36,303 nucleotides of DNA from the NCBI GenBank assembly GCA_010015675.1, contig ML976987.1, positions 197,666-233,968 of the forward strand, in the 5' to 3' direction. The number at the start of each line of letters is the position of its first letter. Position 1 is the stretch's first letter. Origin of the DNA: Byssothecium circinans. Lineage: Eukaryota > Ascomycota > Dothideomycetes > Pleosporales > Massarinaceae. This document shows, one piece after another, positions 10,065 through 19,348 of the stretch. A program made the translations under genes and the position numbers. The notes beneath the pieces were generated by a model, which worked only from the letters and a program-made list of their open reading frames with translations, had not been told where the DNA came from and ran no database searches.

Positions 10065-10787
10065 ATGGAAGCCTTCAACCCTCAATCAATTGACCCTATG
10101 TGCGACATCCCCGAGCTATTTATCTCCGAGTATTCGGTCTCTCTCCCTAAATATTGTTAAAATTCTAAGTCTCACAGTATTAATGCCGCAAATTCACCCG
10201 AGGTTTTGAATGATTACGGAATAAACCGAGTCGTCAGTCTCACCAACTCGCGCCAATGCCCACAGCTTCCCCAGGATCGCGCAATCCAACAACTGCACGT
10301 CGACATCGAAGACAATCCTTTCGAAGATATTCTCGTTACTCTGGAGGGCATATGCGCATGGATCGATAACGCCCTCGCGTCAGGCTCAGGCGTGCTTGTT
10401 CATTGCGTGCAAGGAATCTCGCGAAGTGGCGCTGTCATTGTTGCGTACCTAATGCGCAAGCATTCAATCAGCTATGAGGCGGCACTTGAGCTTGCGCGCA
10501 AGTCAAGGCCGATAATTACACCTAACAGTGGCTTCGCGGATCAACTTCGCCTGTGGCATGAGATGACGTACAGCATCTACGATGAAGAGAAGGAGAGCGC
10601 GGGAGAAAAGGCGGATCGGAAGCTGAAAACGCAGTATGTGCAGTGGAAAGTGAACAAAGGTATTCTACTTTCGAAAGGCGATCAGGCCAAACAAGAAGGC
10701 CTGAGAAAAAGCATGGCTGACATGGCGGCGCAATTTGGCAAGAGAAGGCTGGAAATGAAGGAGAGCAATTTTGTCGATAAGAAGTAA
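10065..10787 (+). CDS. Dual-specificity protein phosphatase (small, DSP-type)
   Basis: Two exons, 10065-10129 and 10178-10787, encode 224 residues. The 48-bp intron (GTATTC to CACAG, phase 2) joins ELFISD to INAANSPEVLNDYGI, the usual start of a DSP fold. The signature loop HCVQGISRSG gives the catalytic Cys98 and phosphate-binding Arg104. Asp64 or Asp67 in HVDIEDNPFEDI is the likely general acid. AYLMRKHSISYEAALELAR and PNSGFADQLRLW are standard DSP helices. A Lys/Glu-rich tail of about 60 residues, probably helical, follows. Such enzymes dephosphorylate Ser/Thr and Tyr residues; the substrate cannot be told from sequence. It has no link to the FL genes around it and is the one ordinary single-copy-looking gene in the cluster. 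It lacks a C-terminal zinc-binding domain of the Yvh1 type. Confidence 0.9.
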
Positions 10788-11046
10788 CAGAGTCATTCAT
10801 CGCAGAGGTGTGGAAAATTGTCAGTGGATCATGACCGTCTTCATTGATCTTCGATCGGAGTCACATGATGAGCCTTTGGGTGAGGCTTTCACCCTCGCTT
10901 AAGCTCGTGCTGTGTAAGTAGGTGCAATACCCGCGCGGTCTAGCGCGAACCTTTTATGGAAGTCACCGCCCCCATAAAAGGTCGGATAATAATCACACAC
11001 CAAACAAACTCAATTAATTCCTCAACCAAGCCTTACCTAAGTATGA

Positions 11047-11740
11047 CATCACGTTCCTTGCGGGTTGGTGTTCGCTCCAGCTCCAAATCTCGAATACGCG
11101 CTCGCGTTCGAACACCCCATCATCCACCACCACGACTTCACTCGGTCCCCTTTCGCCAACTTGCTGAAGCACAAAACCCTCATCCCGATTCTCAGCATCC
11201 CCAAGCTGGCGCGCCAAGCTTAAGCACTTCGCGCTCAAAACCAATCAACGCATCAACTTTCCACGATACCAAAATCCGGTGCTCCACTACAAACTCCCTG
11301 ACACCAACTTCTCTCGCCTCATCTGCCGCCTGGATGTTCACGTCACCTCTAAGAAATGGGAGTGAGGATTTCTCTCTTACCTCTCGAGCAACCGCTCCAT
11401 CTGCACCAAGCTCGAAAAATTGTGCATATCGACAAAGTTGGACAACGATTTAGTATTTGCTGAGATCCTGGCTAACACCAGGGATGTGTTCATCTGCAGG
11501 CCGATCCTGTTCAAGTTGAAGGTATTGGATCTCGTCTTCGTCATATTTTTGCCTATTATTGGGCCGTATGATATGAATTCTGAGCAATATGTCGTGAACC
11601 ATAACTTGTGCTATACATTTTTCGGCGGTTTTCGTATGGAGAAGTACGGCGAGAACGAAGAATTCAAGCTTGATCACCGCTACCGCCATGCCTTCATTGG
11701 ATCGAGGACTTACTGGGAGTGGCGGGACGAAGGGGGTTAA
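11047..11740 (+). pseudogene. FL6: decayed copy of an FL-like or related gene
   Basis: Two frames must be joined. From about 11070 one frame reads LEYALAFEHPIIHHHDFTRS and then KTLIPILSIPKLARQA before a TAA at about 11219. One base later the frame continues HFALKTNQRINF, NFSRLICRLDVHV and SKKWE, then a TGA, then GFLSYLSSNRSICTKLEKL and an open stretch to 11740. The order (short helix, K/R-x-N-x-F, basic segment, W-E) parallels the FL family but is the most divergent of all copies. The TGA is one transition from CGA. The C-terminal FKLKVLDLVFVIF may correspond to FKVAELKVIVF of FL5, suggesting the same branch. The upstream limit is unclear. Confidence 0.5.
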
Positions 11741-12136
11741 GGAAGTTGCTTGGGTATTTTGTGGTGTGACTTTAATTTTTGAAGATATGCTACTAGGTCA
11801 AAATATGACCCCGTGACCGGTAAACATAGCCCTAGACTAAAGTATTCCTGCCCTGTGAATACTAACAGTGAATAAGCGAACAGGTCTTGAGCAACAATAA
11901 GGAACGTGGCTTCGGATCGCTTTGGTCGAGGGTGAGCATATAGCACGTTCATTGACTTCACTTTTTGGAGACGACCTGAATTTGGAGTTGATTATTTTCC
12001 CTGAAGTCTGCGATTGGCATAACCTCAAAGCAGATGATACCGAAGAACTCCATGGTCCTGCTAAATATTCAAGTAATCAGCCCTCTGAAGCGGTCTGTAT
12101 GTATGTTGACGACAGTCTTTTCCTCTCGAAGCAAAA

Positions 12137-13129
12137 CTATCCCTCAGGCACCGGTTCTGACCCTTCAAACAAGACCTTACGCTCCAAGATCTCTTCGAGT
12201 ACCCGCACAGTTGGCTCTCGGGCATTTTCGCACACGATCTCGATCCTTCCCGCGCATGAGAACTGTACATAGCCTTGCAGAGCCTTCTTGACATTCTCCA
12301 TCGAACCTGGTTGTGCCCACTGCGCCCGCGCCTGACTACCCCATTCAACACGAATCTCCACGTGGCAAAGCCCGGTGTATCCAGTAGTCCCAGTCGCAAA
12401 GGTTCTTAACAGCTCCCAATCTTTGATGTTCACGCTGCATTTGAAGACGACCTTGCAGATGAGATTCCGAACGGTTGGAGGAGGGCCGCGAAGTGTTGGC
12501 TTGTACTGGAGGTCATGTCGTATTGTTGTGGCCAACTTTTGGAGTGGTTTCAATTCAAAGGTGTTGGTTTTGTAATAGAAGCCTTTGCTTAAGTCCGCCA
12601 TTTCGGGAGTGAGGCGAAGCAGCCTGAGTAGGGAAGCGCTAAATGCCCAGAATTATTAGTCAGGGGGGAAACAATTTGTTGATTTCGAGATTGCTACTTA
12701 CGGGTGATCGTCGTACCGAATTTTATATGGTTTCCTAAGGTCGATATTCAGGATATTGACCTTCAACTCAACGGCGAGTTTGTTCCAGCCATCCACAAAT
12801 GCGGCACCCATGGGACCTACAGCATGCAACCAGCAGGATTCCACAAGACGTATTTGCATCGCCCCTGAAGGTAAAATGATACCCGGAAGCTGATTGCACA
12901 GCGTCCTTCCGTCGGTGGCTACAAGATATGGGAAATGGGATGGACGTATAATTTTGTCCCAATCTCCTACTCTGATCCTGCTTGTGGGATGGATCCAGTA
13001 GTCCTTGTTTGCTCGCAGATGCATGGATGTGAGAAGTTTGATAGGAGTGAGCGGACTCTCTCCCAGTCGAGAAACCTCATCGCATTCGTTGGAAGGAGAC
13101 GAAGTGAGAGACATAATTGAGGGCTCCAT
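12137..13129 (-). CDS. FL7: FL-family F-box-like protein, two exons
   Basis: Exons 13129-12702 and 12638-12137 give 309 residues. The 63-bp intron (GTAAGT to TTTAG, phase 2) lies at the family-conserved position. N-terminus: SRLGESPLTPIKL and LRANKDYWIHP, matching FL9. F-box-like motif: VDGWNKLAVELKVNIL, where the usual Pro of LP is Ala. Then LLRLTPEMADLSKGFYYKTN, VRNLICKVVF, DWELLRTFATGTTGYTGL, VQFSCAGRIEI and a final EILERKVLFEG. I prefer the ATG at 13129 (MEPSIMS) because it aligns with the start of FL9; an in-frame ATG at 13180 would add 17 residues. FL7 and FL8 diverge from a shared upstream region of about 260 bp (13130-13393). Confidence 0.83.
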
Positions 13130-13393
13130 GAGTTGAGTATGTCGTTTGTGGCCACAGGTTGTGATCAACTTGCGAAACACGTAGTAGATGCCGGAGGTAG
13201 TGAATCCGTGGTGCGGGAGACAGGAAGTTGTCGGCTAACAGGCGCTAGTGGTGAACAGCTAACTCGTTTAGGTTAGCTCAACAAATTATACTAGGCATCC
13301 ATTCAACGCTCCCACTTATCTCCCGTCGCAGCTTTCAATATCGTCACCCTGATCTCCCACCAGCACAGAATAGAGGGCCCTGCAATCCTATGC

Positions 13394-14781
13394 ATGCCCG
13401 CGGTAGACCATATGGGGAGTGATTTTCCATACCATTTCCAAATTGAGGTAAGGCAAGAAGATGGGGAATACCCCAAACGGTGAAGCATCACTTACTAACT
13501 CTGATTCAAGGAACATACGGTGGCGGTCCACATCCCGCAGATCAATGACAAAGAAGACAGCATCTCCAAGCTTGGGAAAAGTCAGGGTACGCCATTGCAG
13601 CCGTACAACACCGTGAAGCTACAGTTAGGGGAAGGTAATTACATCCCAAGCGCCGCAAATCCGCTTTTCCCGAACGGCCGTGCGGCTGCCAACTTCCCGT
13701 CAGCAGTTTCTGTTTGAGATGCTGACGCCGCGCGCACATGGCAGCACTATGGATCCAATCCCCGCATCCAGTACGCATTTATCGACCTTTGCACAAGTGG
13801 GACGACTATGAGCGAAAGATCAAATGCGGCGATACCATGATCAACTGTCCGAGCGCAACAATGATACAGGAAGACTGCGAGGCTTGGCTTCTTCCAACGC
13901 AAGAGTGGGATCATAAATTTTCCGATGGGTGGAACAAACTCCCCGCTGAGCTGAAGGTCCAAATTCTCGGGCACAATCTTACATTCCCAAAGCCGATTAT
14001 GGCAGACTGGAGGCGAAGGGAGTTTACGGACAGGTATGTAAATTCACTTCTGTAGGAAGAAGTGAGTCCCTAACATCCCTTGCTGTTGGACAAAAGGTAG
14101 TCCAATGAGAATTCATCGGTGAGGTGATATAAGGTGCTCAAGCCTGACACTTGCAGATTGAAAGCGCTTTACCATCATCTTCATATGACGCCCGAGATCG
14201 CTTCGCTAGCTCGAAACATGTGCGTATTTTGCAGTGGTCCTGAATCCCTGCCTCCAATACGACCATAACAAATCTTTTGACTGGCTTTTTAAACCCTTCT
14301 AATCGAATCCAGATTCTACGAAACAAATACTTTCGTAATATCAGCGGAAGAGCACCCTTCTCCAGAGGCGCAGTTATTGTATAACTCCCCCAAAGCCTTT
14401 GCAACCGCAACAATACCACGGATCCGTACTAGTCTCAATCCCATCGCGCGCACGAACACCCACCACATCAATTTCAGACTCCTCATATACTCAAGTCACT
14501 GGGCAGTCTTGAAAAGATTATCAGTTGGTGAATTTGGGTTCAACAATCTCCGCCGTGTCAGGGTGGACGTTGTATGGAGTTGCGCGGATCGGTGGTCGAC
14601 AAAGAAGGAACACCCCGGTTATATGCATTGGAAAGACTATATTTCAAAGCACCTGGAAGGGGTTGTTGAATTTACGTGCACTGGTTCGGTGGGGTTGTGG
14701 GCCGGGGCAAGTGGGTTTCTGGACATCAGCGTTGCAGAATTCGAGGATTTCTTGAAGAGCAAAGTCACATTCACATCTTAA
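13394..14781 (+). CDS. FL8: FL-family F-box-like protein, five exons
   Basis: Exons 13394-13447, 13541-13634, 13745-14033, 14157-14219 and 14313-14781 give 322 residues in one frame. Introns begin GTAAGG, GTAATT, GTATGT and GTGCGT and all end AG. Motifs: SKLGKSQGTPLQP; ALWIQSPHPVRI rebuilt across intron 2 and matching FL2 and FL10; GWNKLPAELKVQILGHNL; YHHLHMTPEIASLARN; FYETNTF rebuilt across intron 4; LKRLSVGEFGFNNLRRV; VEFTCTGSV; FLKSKVTF. The third intron is the conserved phase-2 one. The first exon (MPAVDHMGSDFPYHF) is supported only by splice sites and frame. It has more introns than any other copy in the window. Confidence 0.8.
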
Positions 14782-15296
14782 GTGGAGGGGGGTTGGGTCA
14801 CTGCAAGGAATGGCAGCCCCGGATCTACAAATAGTTGAGCTAGATAACTGATTAATGAGATTGGATGCGGTCGAGGAAGCAGGAGATACGATATATGATC
14901 TTACCTATGTAGGACAACGCGATTCACGCCTTTCCTCTTCAATTACTTATCTAAATGAAATACACGCTGGGATGCGCTGTCAGCCCAAACCTGAGTAAAA
15001 ACAAACGTCAGCAAGTATTGCCTGCTCCTACTTCTCACCATAAAACATCCAAGAATCCCCTCTGAAATCCGACTCTGGCGCTGGCCTATGCTCGCCTTAT
15101 TATTTTACCGGGCGAGCTGAGTTATCAAACGCGACTTTTGCTGTATGACGTACTTACGTCGAGTTGCTAATCGGGTTAGCGTGTCTTCTACTAGCGTCGA
15201 TGTGTGTTTGAAGTTGTCACTACACGCTCCCTCTGATTCTCGTTTGACGCGACACGCCACAAAAAGTTTCCCCTCAATCCTATTGATCACTTCAAC
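14782..15296. other. Intergenic between FL8 and FL9
   Basis: About 500 bp between the FL8 stop and the FL9 start. No extra motif or clear reading frame was found. It must hold the FL8 3' end and the FL9 promoter. Confidence 0.4.
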
Positions 15297-16317
15297 ATGG
15301 ACCGCCCATCAGAGCTCGAGGGCATGTCCACGGCGGACAACGTCGACAAGATATCTCAACTGGGAAGCAGTGCCCTCAACCCTATCGAGCTCCACGTGCC
15401 AATGTACCTGCGCGCAAATACGGAGTACTGGTTCTCTACACCTGGCGCAATCCAAGTCCAGCGTGACCTACGACCCTATCAACCAGTCGCGCTTATTGCA
15501 GCCAATGCACCTGTGATGCTTCGACTTTCTCAAGGCCGTTGGATCACTTCGAAAGCCCCGCTGGGGTGCATGTTCGAGAAATGTTGGAGTCGGCTTCCTG
15601 ATGAGCTAAAGCTTCGTGTACTCCGGACCCAGTTAGTCCAGAGCTTGCCCGTCGAGCGCGCCAACAAAGCGTAAGTTACACTGCTCGGTCTTTGCATCAC
15701 ACCACATTAACTATTCGACGTGGCTAGTGAGTTTTACCACTACCTGAAAATGACGCCCGAAATTGCTGCGCTGTCGAAGGATATTTACTACAAGGAAAAC
15801 ACGTTCAACATCGGTCCTATACCTTTGCGAGGCCAGTCATCTCTCTTTGGCGATATCGGTCTTTGTGGTCCTGCTTTAGAGACTCGTCCTTTCGTCCATC
15901 ACCTCACGTTCACGCTAGGTATCGACCCCTCTGGTATGGAGTGGCGGCTTTTGAAGAGATTAGCCAATGGTGAGTTCGGATATACGAACCTTGTTCATGT
16001 CGAGATTCAGGTTCCCTGGGACATGAAGAGACGAAGAGACCATAGGATCGACACCTCTGTGAAGGACTGGAGCAGCAAGTATAACTACTGGCTTTCGGGA
16101 TCTGTCGAATTCCCTTGTGCGTTGACTGTGGGTCTCGTTGTAGAGAATGACGTCAGGGGCGCCGCGTCTATTCTACTAGACATCCTGGAGCATAAGATTA
16201 CGTCAAAAGTTGGAGCAGCGAAGTTCATCATGATTGTAAGTTGCCTTTCTACCGTACAAGAAACAAAAATTAACAATACTCAAGGATCACCCACGCGTCC
16301 TCAGAAACAGGTGCTGA
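15297..16317 (+). CDS. FL9: FL-family F-box-like protein, three exons
   Basis: Exons 15297-15670, 15728-16235 and 16285-16317 give 304 residues, the usual family length. The first intron (GTAAGT to GCTAG, phase 2) is the conserved one. The second (49 bp, GTAAGT to CTCAAG) is near the 3' end; if retained, the frame stays open to 16484 and gives a 376-residue form with an unrelated tail. Motifs: DKISQLGSSALNPIEL, LRANTEYWFSTP, CWSRLPDELKLRVLR, YHYLKMTPEIAALSKDIYY, EWRLLKRLANGEFGYTNLVH, VEFPCALTVGL and LDILEHKITSK. In the VEFPCALTVGL motif Gly is replaced, so the FSC-x-G element is weakened. This is one of the best-preserved copies. Confidence 0.85.
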
Positions 16318-16640
16318 GCTTTTCTGTAAGGAGGATGGGACTAGATACTGTCAACACAACTCGGACGTACAAGCTACGAGCTCCGGAACTTGGCCTTTCT
16401 CGGGCAACATACCATAGCATGCGGGAGGGTTTGCATGTGCACAAGATCTACCCGATCCGGTCAGATTCCATTCAAGATCCTTAATTTTTGTGTTGGAGCC
16501 TTGAATTCGCACAGAGTGTGACAATATCGCATTCTCAATCCTATAGACGTCCTATGGAGAACAAATGGAGAAGTCAAAGTAAAAAGCCTTTTTGAAGCGC
16601 ATCCTTGCCTTTCCATGTGACGAACATCTCTAGAGTACGC
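16318..16640. other. Convergent intergenic between FL9 and FL10
   Basis: Contains the alternative C-terminal extension of FL9 (to 16484) and the shared 3' flanks of the two convergent genes. No further gene was seen. Confidence 0.4.
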
Positions 16641-17690
16641 TCACAAGCTGCGAGCAAAGAGGATCTTGTCCTTGTAACACTCTTCAAACTGGGAGATAGG
16701 TTTCTGATCGAAGCGGTCATCAGATCGAACTTGTTTGATGCCTCCCGCGCACGAGAACGTGATTGTACCAGCCAGATAGCGTCCCCTGACTTCTTCCATT
16801 CTATAGTCAAACCGTTTGATTGTGAAATACATGTGACGCAGTGACCGAGTAGTGTCGACCTCAACACTTTGAAGGCCACTGTATCCCAGGTCACCGAGTG
16901 AAAGCTTCTTCAAAAACTCCCAGTCCCTAGGCCAAAAGTCCTCCACTCCTCCCATAACCGCAATAACGCGGCGGATCATGTTCCTGATAACGGGATTGGG
17001 GCCGGATATGCGCAGGTCGTACTTTATTGGGGTTAAAACGCCACGGCGATAATGTGACGTATATCGTTTTGCCCCGAGAACGAATGTGTTGGTTGAATAG
17101 AAGACCTTTTTGGCGAGAGAAGCGATCTTGGGTGTCAATCGGAGGTGGTGGAGAAGATGATGGTTACTACGCTACGATTATGAAGGCACAAAAGCAATGT
17201 GTCTGTCATACTCACTCCTTGCCGAGAGGATCTGCAATCGGTTTTGTAAAAGATAGATTGCATCTGAGCACCTCTTTCATCTCTGCAGGCAGCTTCTTCC
17301 AGCCGTCACGGAGCCTACGTACAGTACATGTCAGCATAGCTTGCGGCAGTGTATAGACAGGCGTCTAAAGAACTGGGATTTCAAACCTCTCATTTAGTGG
17401 AGCTGTCGATACAAGCCATGCCAGCCGCTCGAAGCGGACTTGGACAGCATCAGGGCAGTGGATCTCGGAGACCATACCGAGACCATCGATGATGATGCGC
17501 ACAGGATGCGACGATTTTATCCAGATATCAATACCTGACTCAAGTTTGAAGGTGTTAAAGAGCTCAAGGGGCGCAGCGCGGCTGCCAACTTCGTGACTGC
17601 ACAGTCGTTGTTCGTAGGCTGGGAATCTCGAGCAGCTGCAGGTGAGGGAGCCTCGATAGGATTCGGCGGCGTATAGTAGAGCGGATCCAT
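16641..17690 (-). pseudogene. FL10: FL-family copy with a 1-base deletion in the N-terminal KLG motif
   Basis: Exons 17690-17387, 17314-17216 and 17166-16641 splice in frame except for one missing base. Upstream the frame reads MDPLYYTPPNPIEAPSPAAA and then DCAVTKL; at 17585-17586 TTGG is followed by the next frame, GSRAAPLELFNTFKLES and IWIKSSHPVRI. One extra G would give TKLGS, exactly the KLG motif of the siblings, and a 309-residue protein. Then NER is spliced to LRDGWKKLPAEMKEVLR. The conserved phase-2 intron (17167-17215) precedes LHHLRLTPKIASLAKKVFY. RDWEFLKKLSLGDLGYSGL and ITFSCAGGIKQ follow. The intron at 17315-17386 has an unusual GTTTGA donor and is absent from siblings. Either a recent pseudogene or an assembly error. 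Confidence 0.78.
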
Positions 17691-18125
17691 GGTTGATCGC
17701 AGCGACAAGAAGGAATGGTATGTCCTTGTAGTGGTGGAAGAGATGGGGCGACAGTGTGAGAGTCTTACTCCGTGAGTGGTGCTAAATTTGTTTGTGCCAA
17801 GACATTGAAAAGTAAGAGACAACAAAAGCCTACGTCATTCCTGGGACTCGCTGTGGCGAACCTTGTAATAGGAAAGAGCAGTGGAGTTTCCCGATACGAC
17901 ATATCTAGTGCTTGTTTTTCTGTCTTAACTGCTTCGCATTATTCGTGGAAACGACCTCGAGAAGCCTAAGAGATAACACGGCTTTTGTCCACAATATGCA
18001 AATCTCGGGATAAGAATTTAACACTGCAGACGGATGTGGTGAAAATTCTGAAGCCTTTGTACCGTAATGCCGGCTTCCGGCTTTTAGCAAATGCATACAA
18101 TATCTTTCAGGCCTGACTAGCTACT
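17691..18125. other. Intergenic between FL10 and FL11
   Basis: No gene recognised. An in-frame ATG-started extension upstream of FL10 reaches 17825, but the ATG at 17690 fits the family start better. No homology to the missing FL11 C-terminus was found here. Confidence 0.4.
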
Positions 18126-18986
18126 TTACGCCGTGCGGACAGCACACAATAGCATATGGTGCCTTTTCGTCATCAAGACTAAAACTACTAGGATCGGTAC
18201 ATGCCAGGAGCTCAATCTTTTTCGGGTGAAGTGGTTAATGTCCCGTGGAGGGAAACGGAAATGAACAAATTTAGGTAGGACTGCTGAAGGACGGTATTTG
18301 ATGATAAACTCAAATTCATCATGTGTTGCGTGCCCCACAATTACTCTTGGCTCTATAGTGAAGGAATTATGCCCGTAGAAGAGCTCTAAGGCTAGGATCT
18401 TGATCTCCGGTGTCATGCGCAGGTATCTCCACAGATCCACGCCCCCTCTCGGGTTGAAGTGTTGCAATCTGTACGCATTGTCGTAATCGATAGGTTCATT
18501 TAATGGAATTATGAGGTACGAGAGTATCTTCACCTTGAGTTCTTCCGGCAGCTTATTCCATCCGCGAGCGAAGGCCGGATCGGGGCGTAAGTATCTTGAC
18601 GCAGTGATCTCGAAGGCTGTAGTGTGCTTGGTCGTTGTAATGGTTATTGGGCTCTCGGAAGATATGAATACGCCTCGTGCGATTTGGATCGTATCTGGCG
18701 AGACATACGTGTGAGAGGTGCGAGGTTGGACAGTCGAAGTATGGTGCAGAGGGATCACATCCGAGGCGGTGGTTGAAAGACCCACGCTTGGGAGCGGCAG
18801 CAGCGATGGCGGAAATGAGCTGTTTCTGGGGCACATAACGGGTACTGTTGCGCTGTAGTACTGCGGGCGGTGAAAAGAAGTCGAGCACACAATCACAGTG
18901 GGCTCCGATGGCGTAATGAAGCCTATAAGACGGTTTTCTGCCATGGAAAGTTTTACCTTGAGATGGGAAATGCAAACTTCATGCAT
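18126..18986 (-). CDS. FL11: C-terminally truncated FL-family protein
   Basis: A single-exon frame of 286 residues. The first 100 residues are Ser/Thr/Pro-rich and probably disordered. Then come ITASRYLRPDPAFARGWNKL and LPEELKVKILSYL (F-box-like, about residues 139-160), WRYLRMTPEIKILALELFYG and NSFTIEPRVIVGH. After PPRDINHFTRKRLSSW the frame leaves the family pattern: the W-x-x-L-x-x-LA-x-G-x-x-GF block and FSC-x-G motif are missing, and the tail PILVVLVLMTKRHHMLL is unlike any sibling. This means loss of the 3' third with a new ending. It shares its N-terminal layout with FL12 and FL13, next along the same strand. It could still make a protein with F-box-like and YLRMTPE parts. An ATG at 18944 (MAENRL) is an alternative start. 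Confidence 0.6.
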   Translation of the reverse strand: MHEVCISHLKVKLSMAENRLIGFITPSEPTVIVCSTSFHRPQYYSATVPVMCPRNSSFPPSLLPLPSVGLSTTASDVIPLHHTSTVQPRTSHTYVSPDTIQIARGVFISSESPITITTTKHTTAFEITASRYLRPDPAFARGWNKLPEELKVKILSYLIIPLNEPIDYDNAYRLQHFNPRGGVDLWRYLRMTPEIKILALELFYGHNSFTIEPRVIVGHATHDEFEFIIKYRPSAVLPKFVHFRFPPRDINHFTRKRLSSWHVPILVVLVLMTKRHHMLLCAVRTA

Positions 18987-19348
18987 CTTTTGGAAGGTTG
19001 TTTAAACATCGCGTCGGCGATGATTGACAACCCTTCATATGCAAGCCAGCTTGAGTAAAAAGGAGCCATAAACCATAACAGGTGAGAAGAAGCCAGGGCC
19101 AATGGTCGCTTTATCGAAAAAAAATCACGGTGATAGTTGGGAATGGACATAAAAAGTTCTGTTTGAAGATGATTCGAGCATGTACATGGGTGGCGAATTG
19201 ACGCTTCATCCATGATTCCCCTTTGGGCCTCGACCGTGTTACTCTTTACCTTCGCCTTGCAAATCAAGCACAAAAGTCATCTTTCAAACCATGTCACATC
19301 GTGCGCAGCGACAAAAACCCTTTAGCCTCCTGTGCACTACCCTGTGTT
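18987..19348. other. Intergenic between FL11 and FL12
   Basis: About 360 bp with no recognised gene; it should contain the FL11 promoter and the FL12 3' end. Confidence 0.35.

Noticed and set aside
10522..10800. Minus-strand frame opposite the phosphatase
   Set aside because: Antisense shadow of a well-supported coding sequence.
10956..11020. Mirror-like CCCCCATAAAAGG/CCTTTTATGG pairing before FL6 as a regulatory hairpin
   Set aside because: A short inverted repeat is present (CCTTTTATGG at about 10950 and CCATAAAAGG at about 10972), but nothing ties it to a gene start, so it is not annotated.
10956..11453. Plus-strand 165-codon frame as an independent Ser/Thr-rich protein
   Set aside because: The other two plus-strand frames carry FL-like motifs through the same bases; the Ser/Thr/Pro composition is a frame-shift artefact.
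11922..12399. Plus- and minus-strand frames overlapping the 3' part of FL7
   Set aside because: FL7 has family motifs in its own frame; the others have none.
17517..17825. A separate 102-residue minus-strand protein
   Set aside because: Its C-terminal part is FL10 exon 1 read past the one-base deletion; it is not independent.
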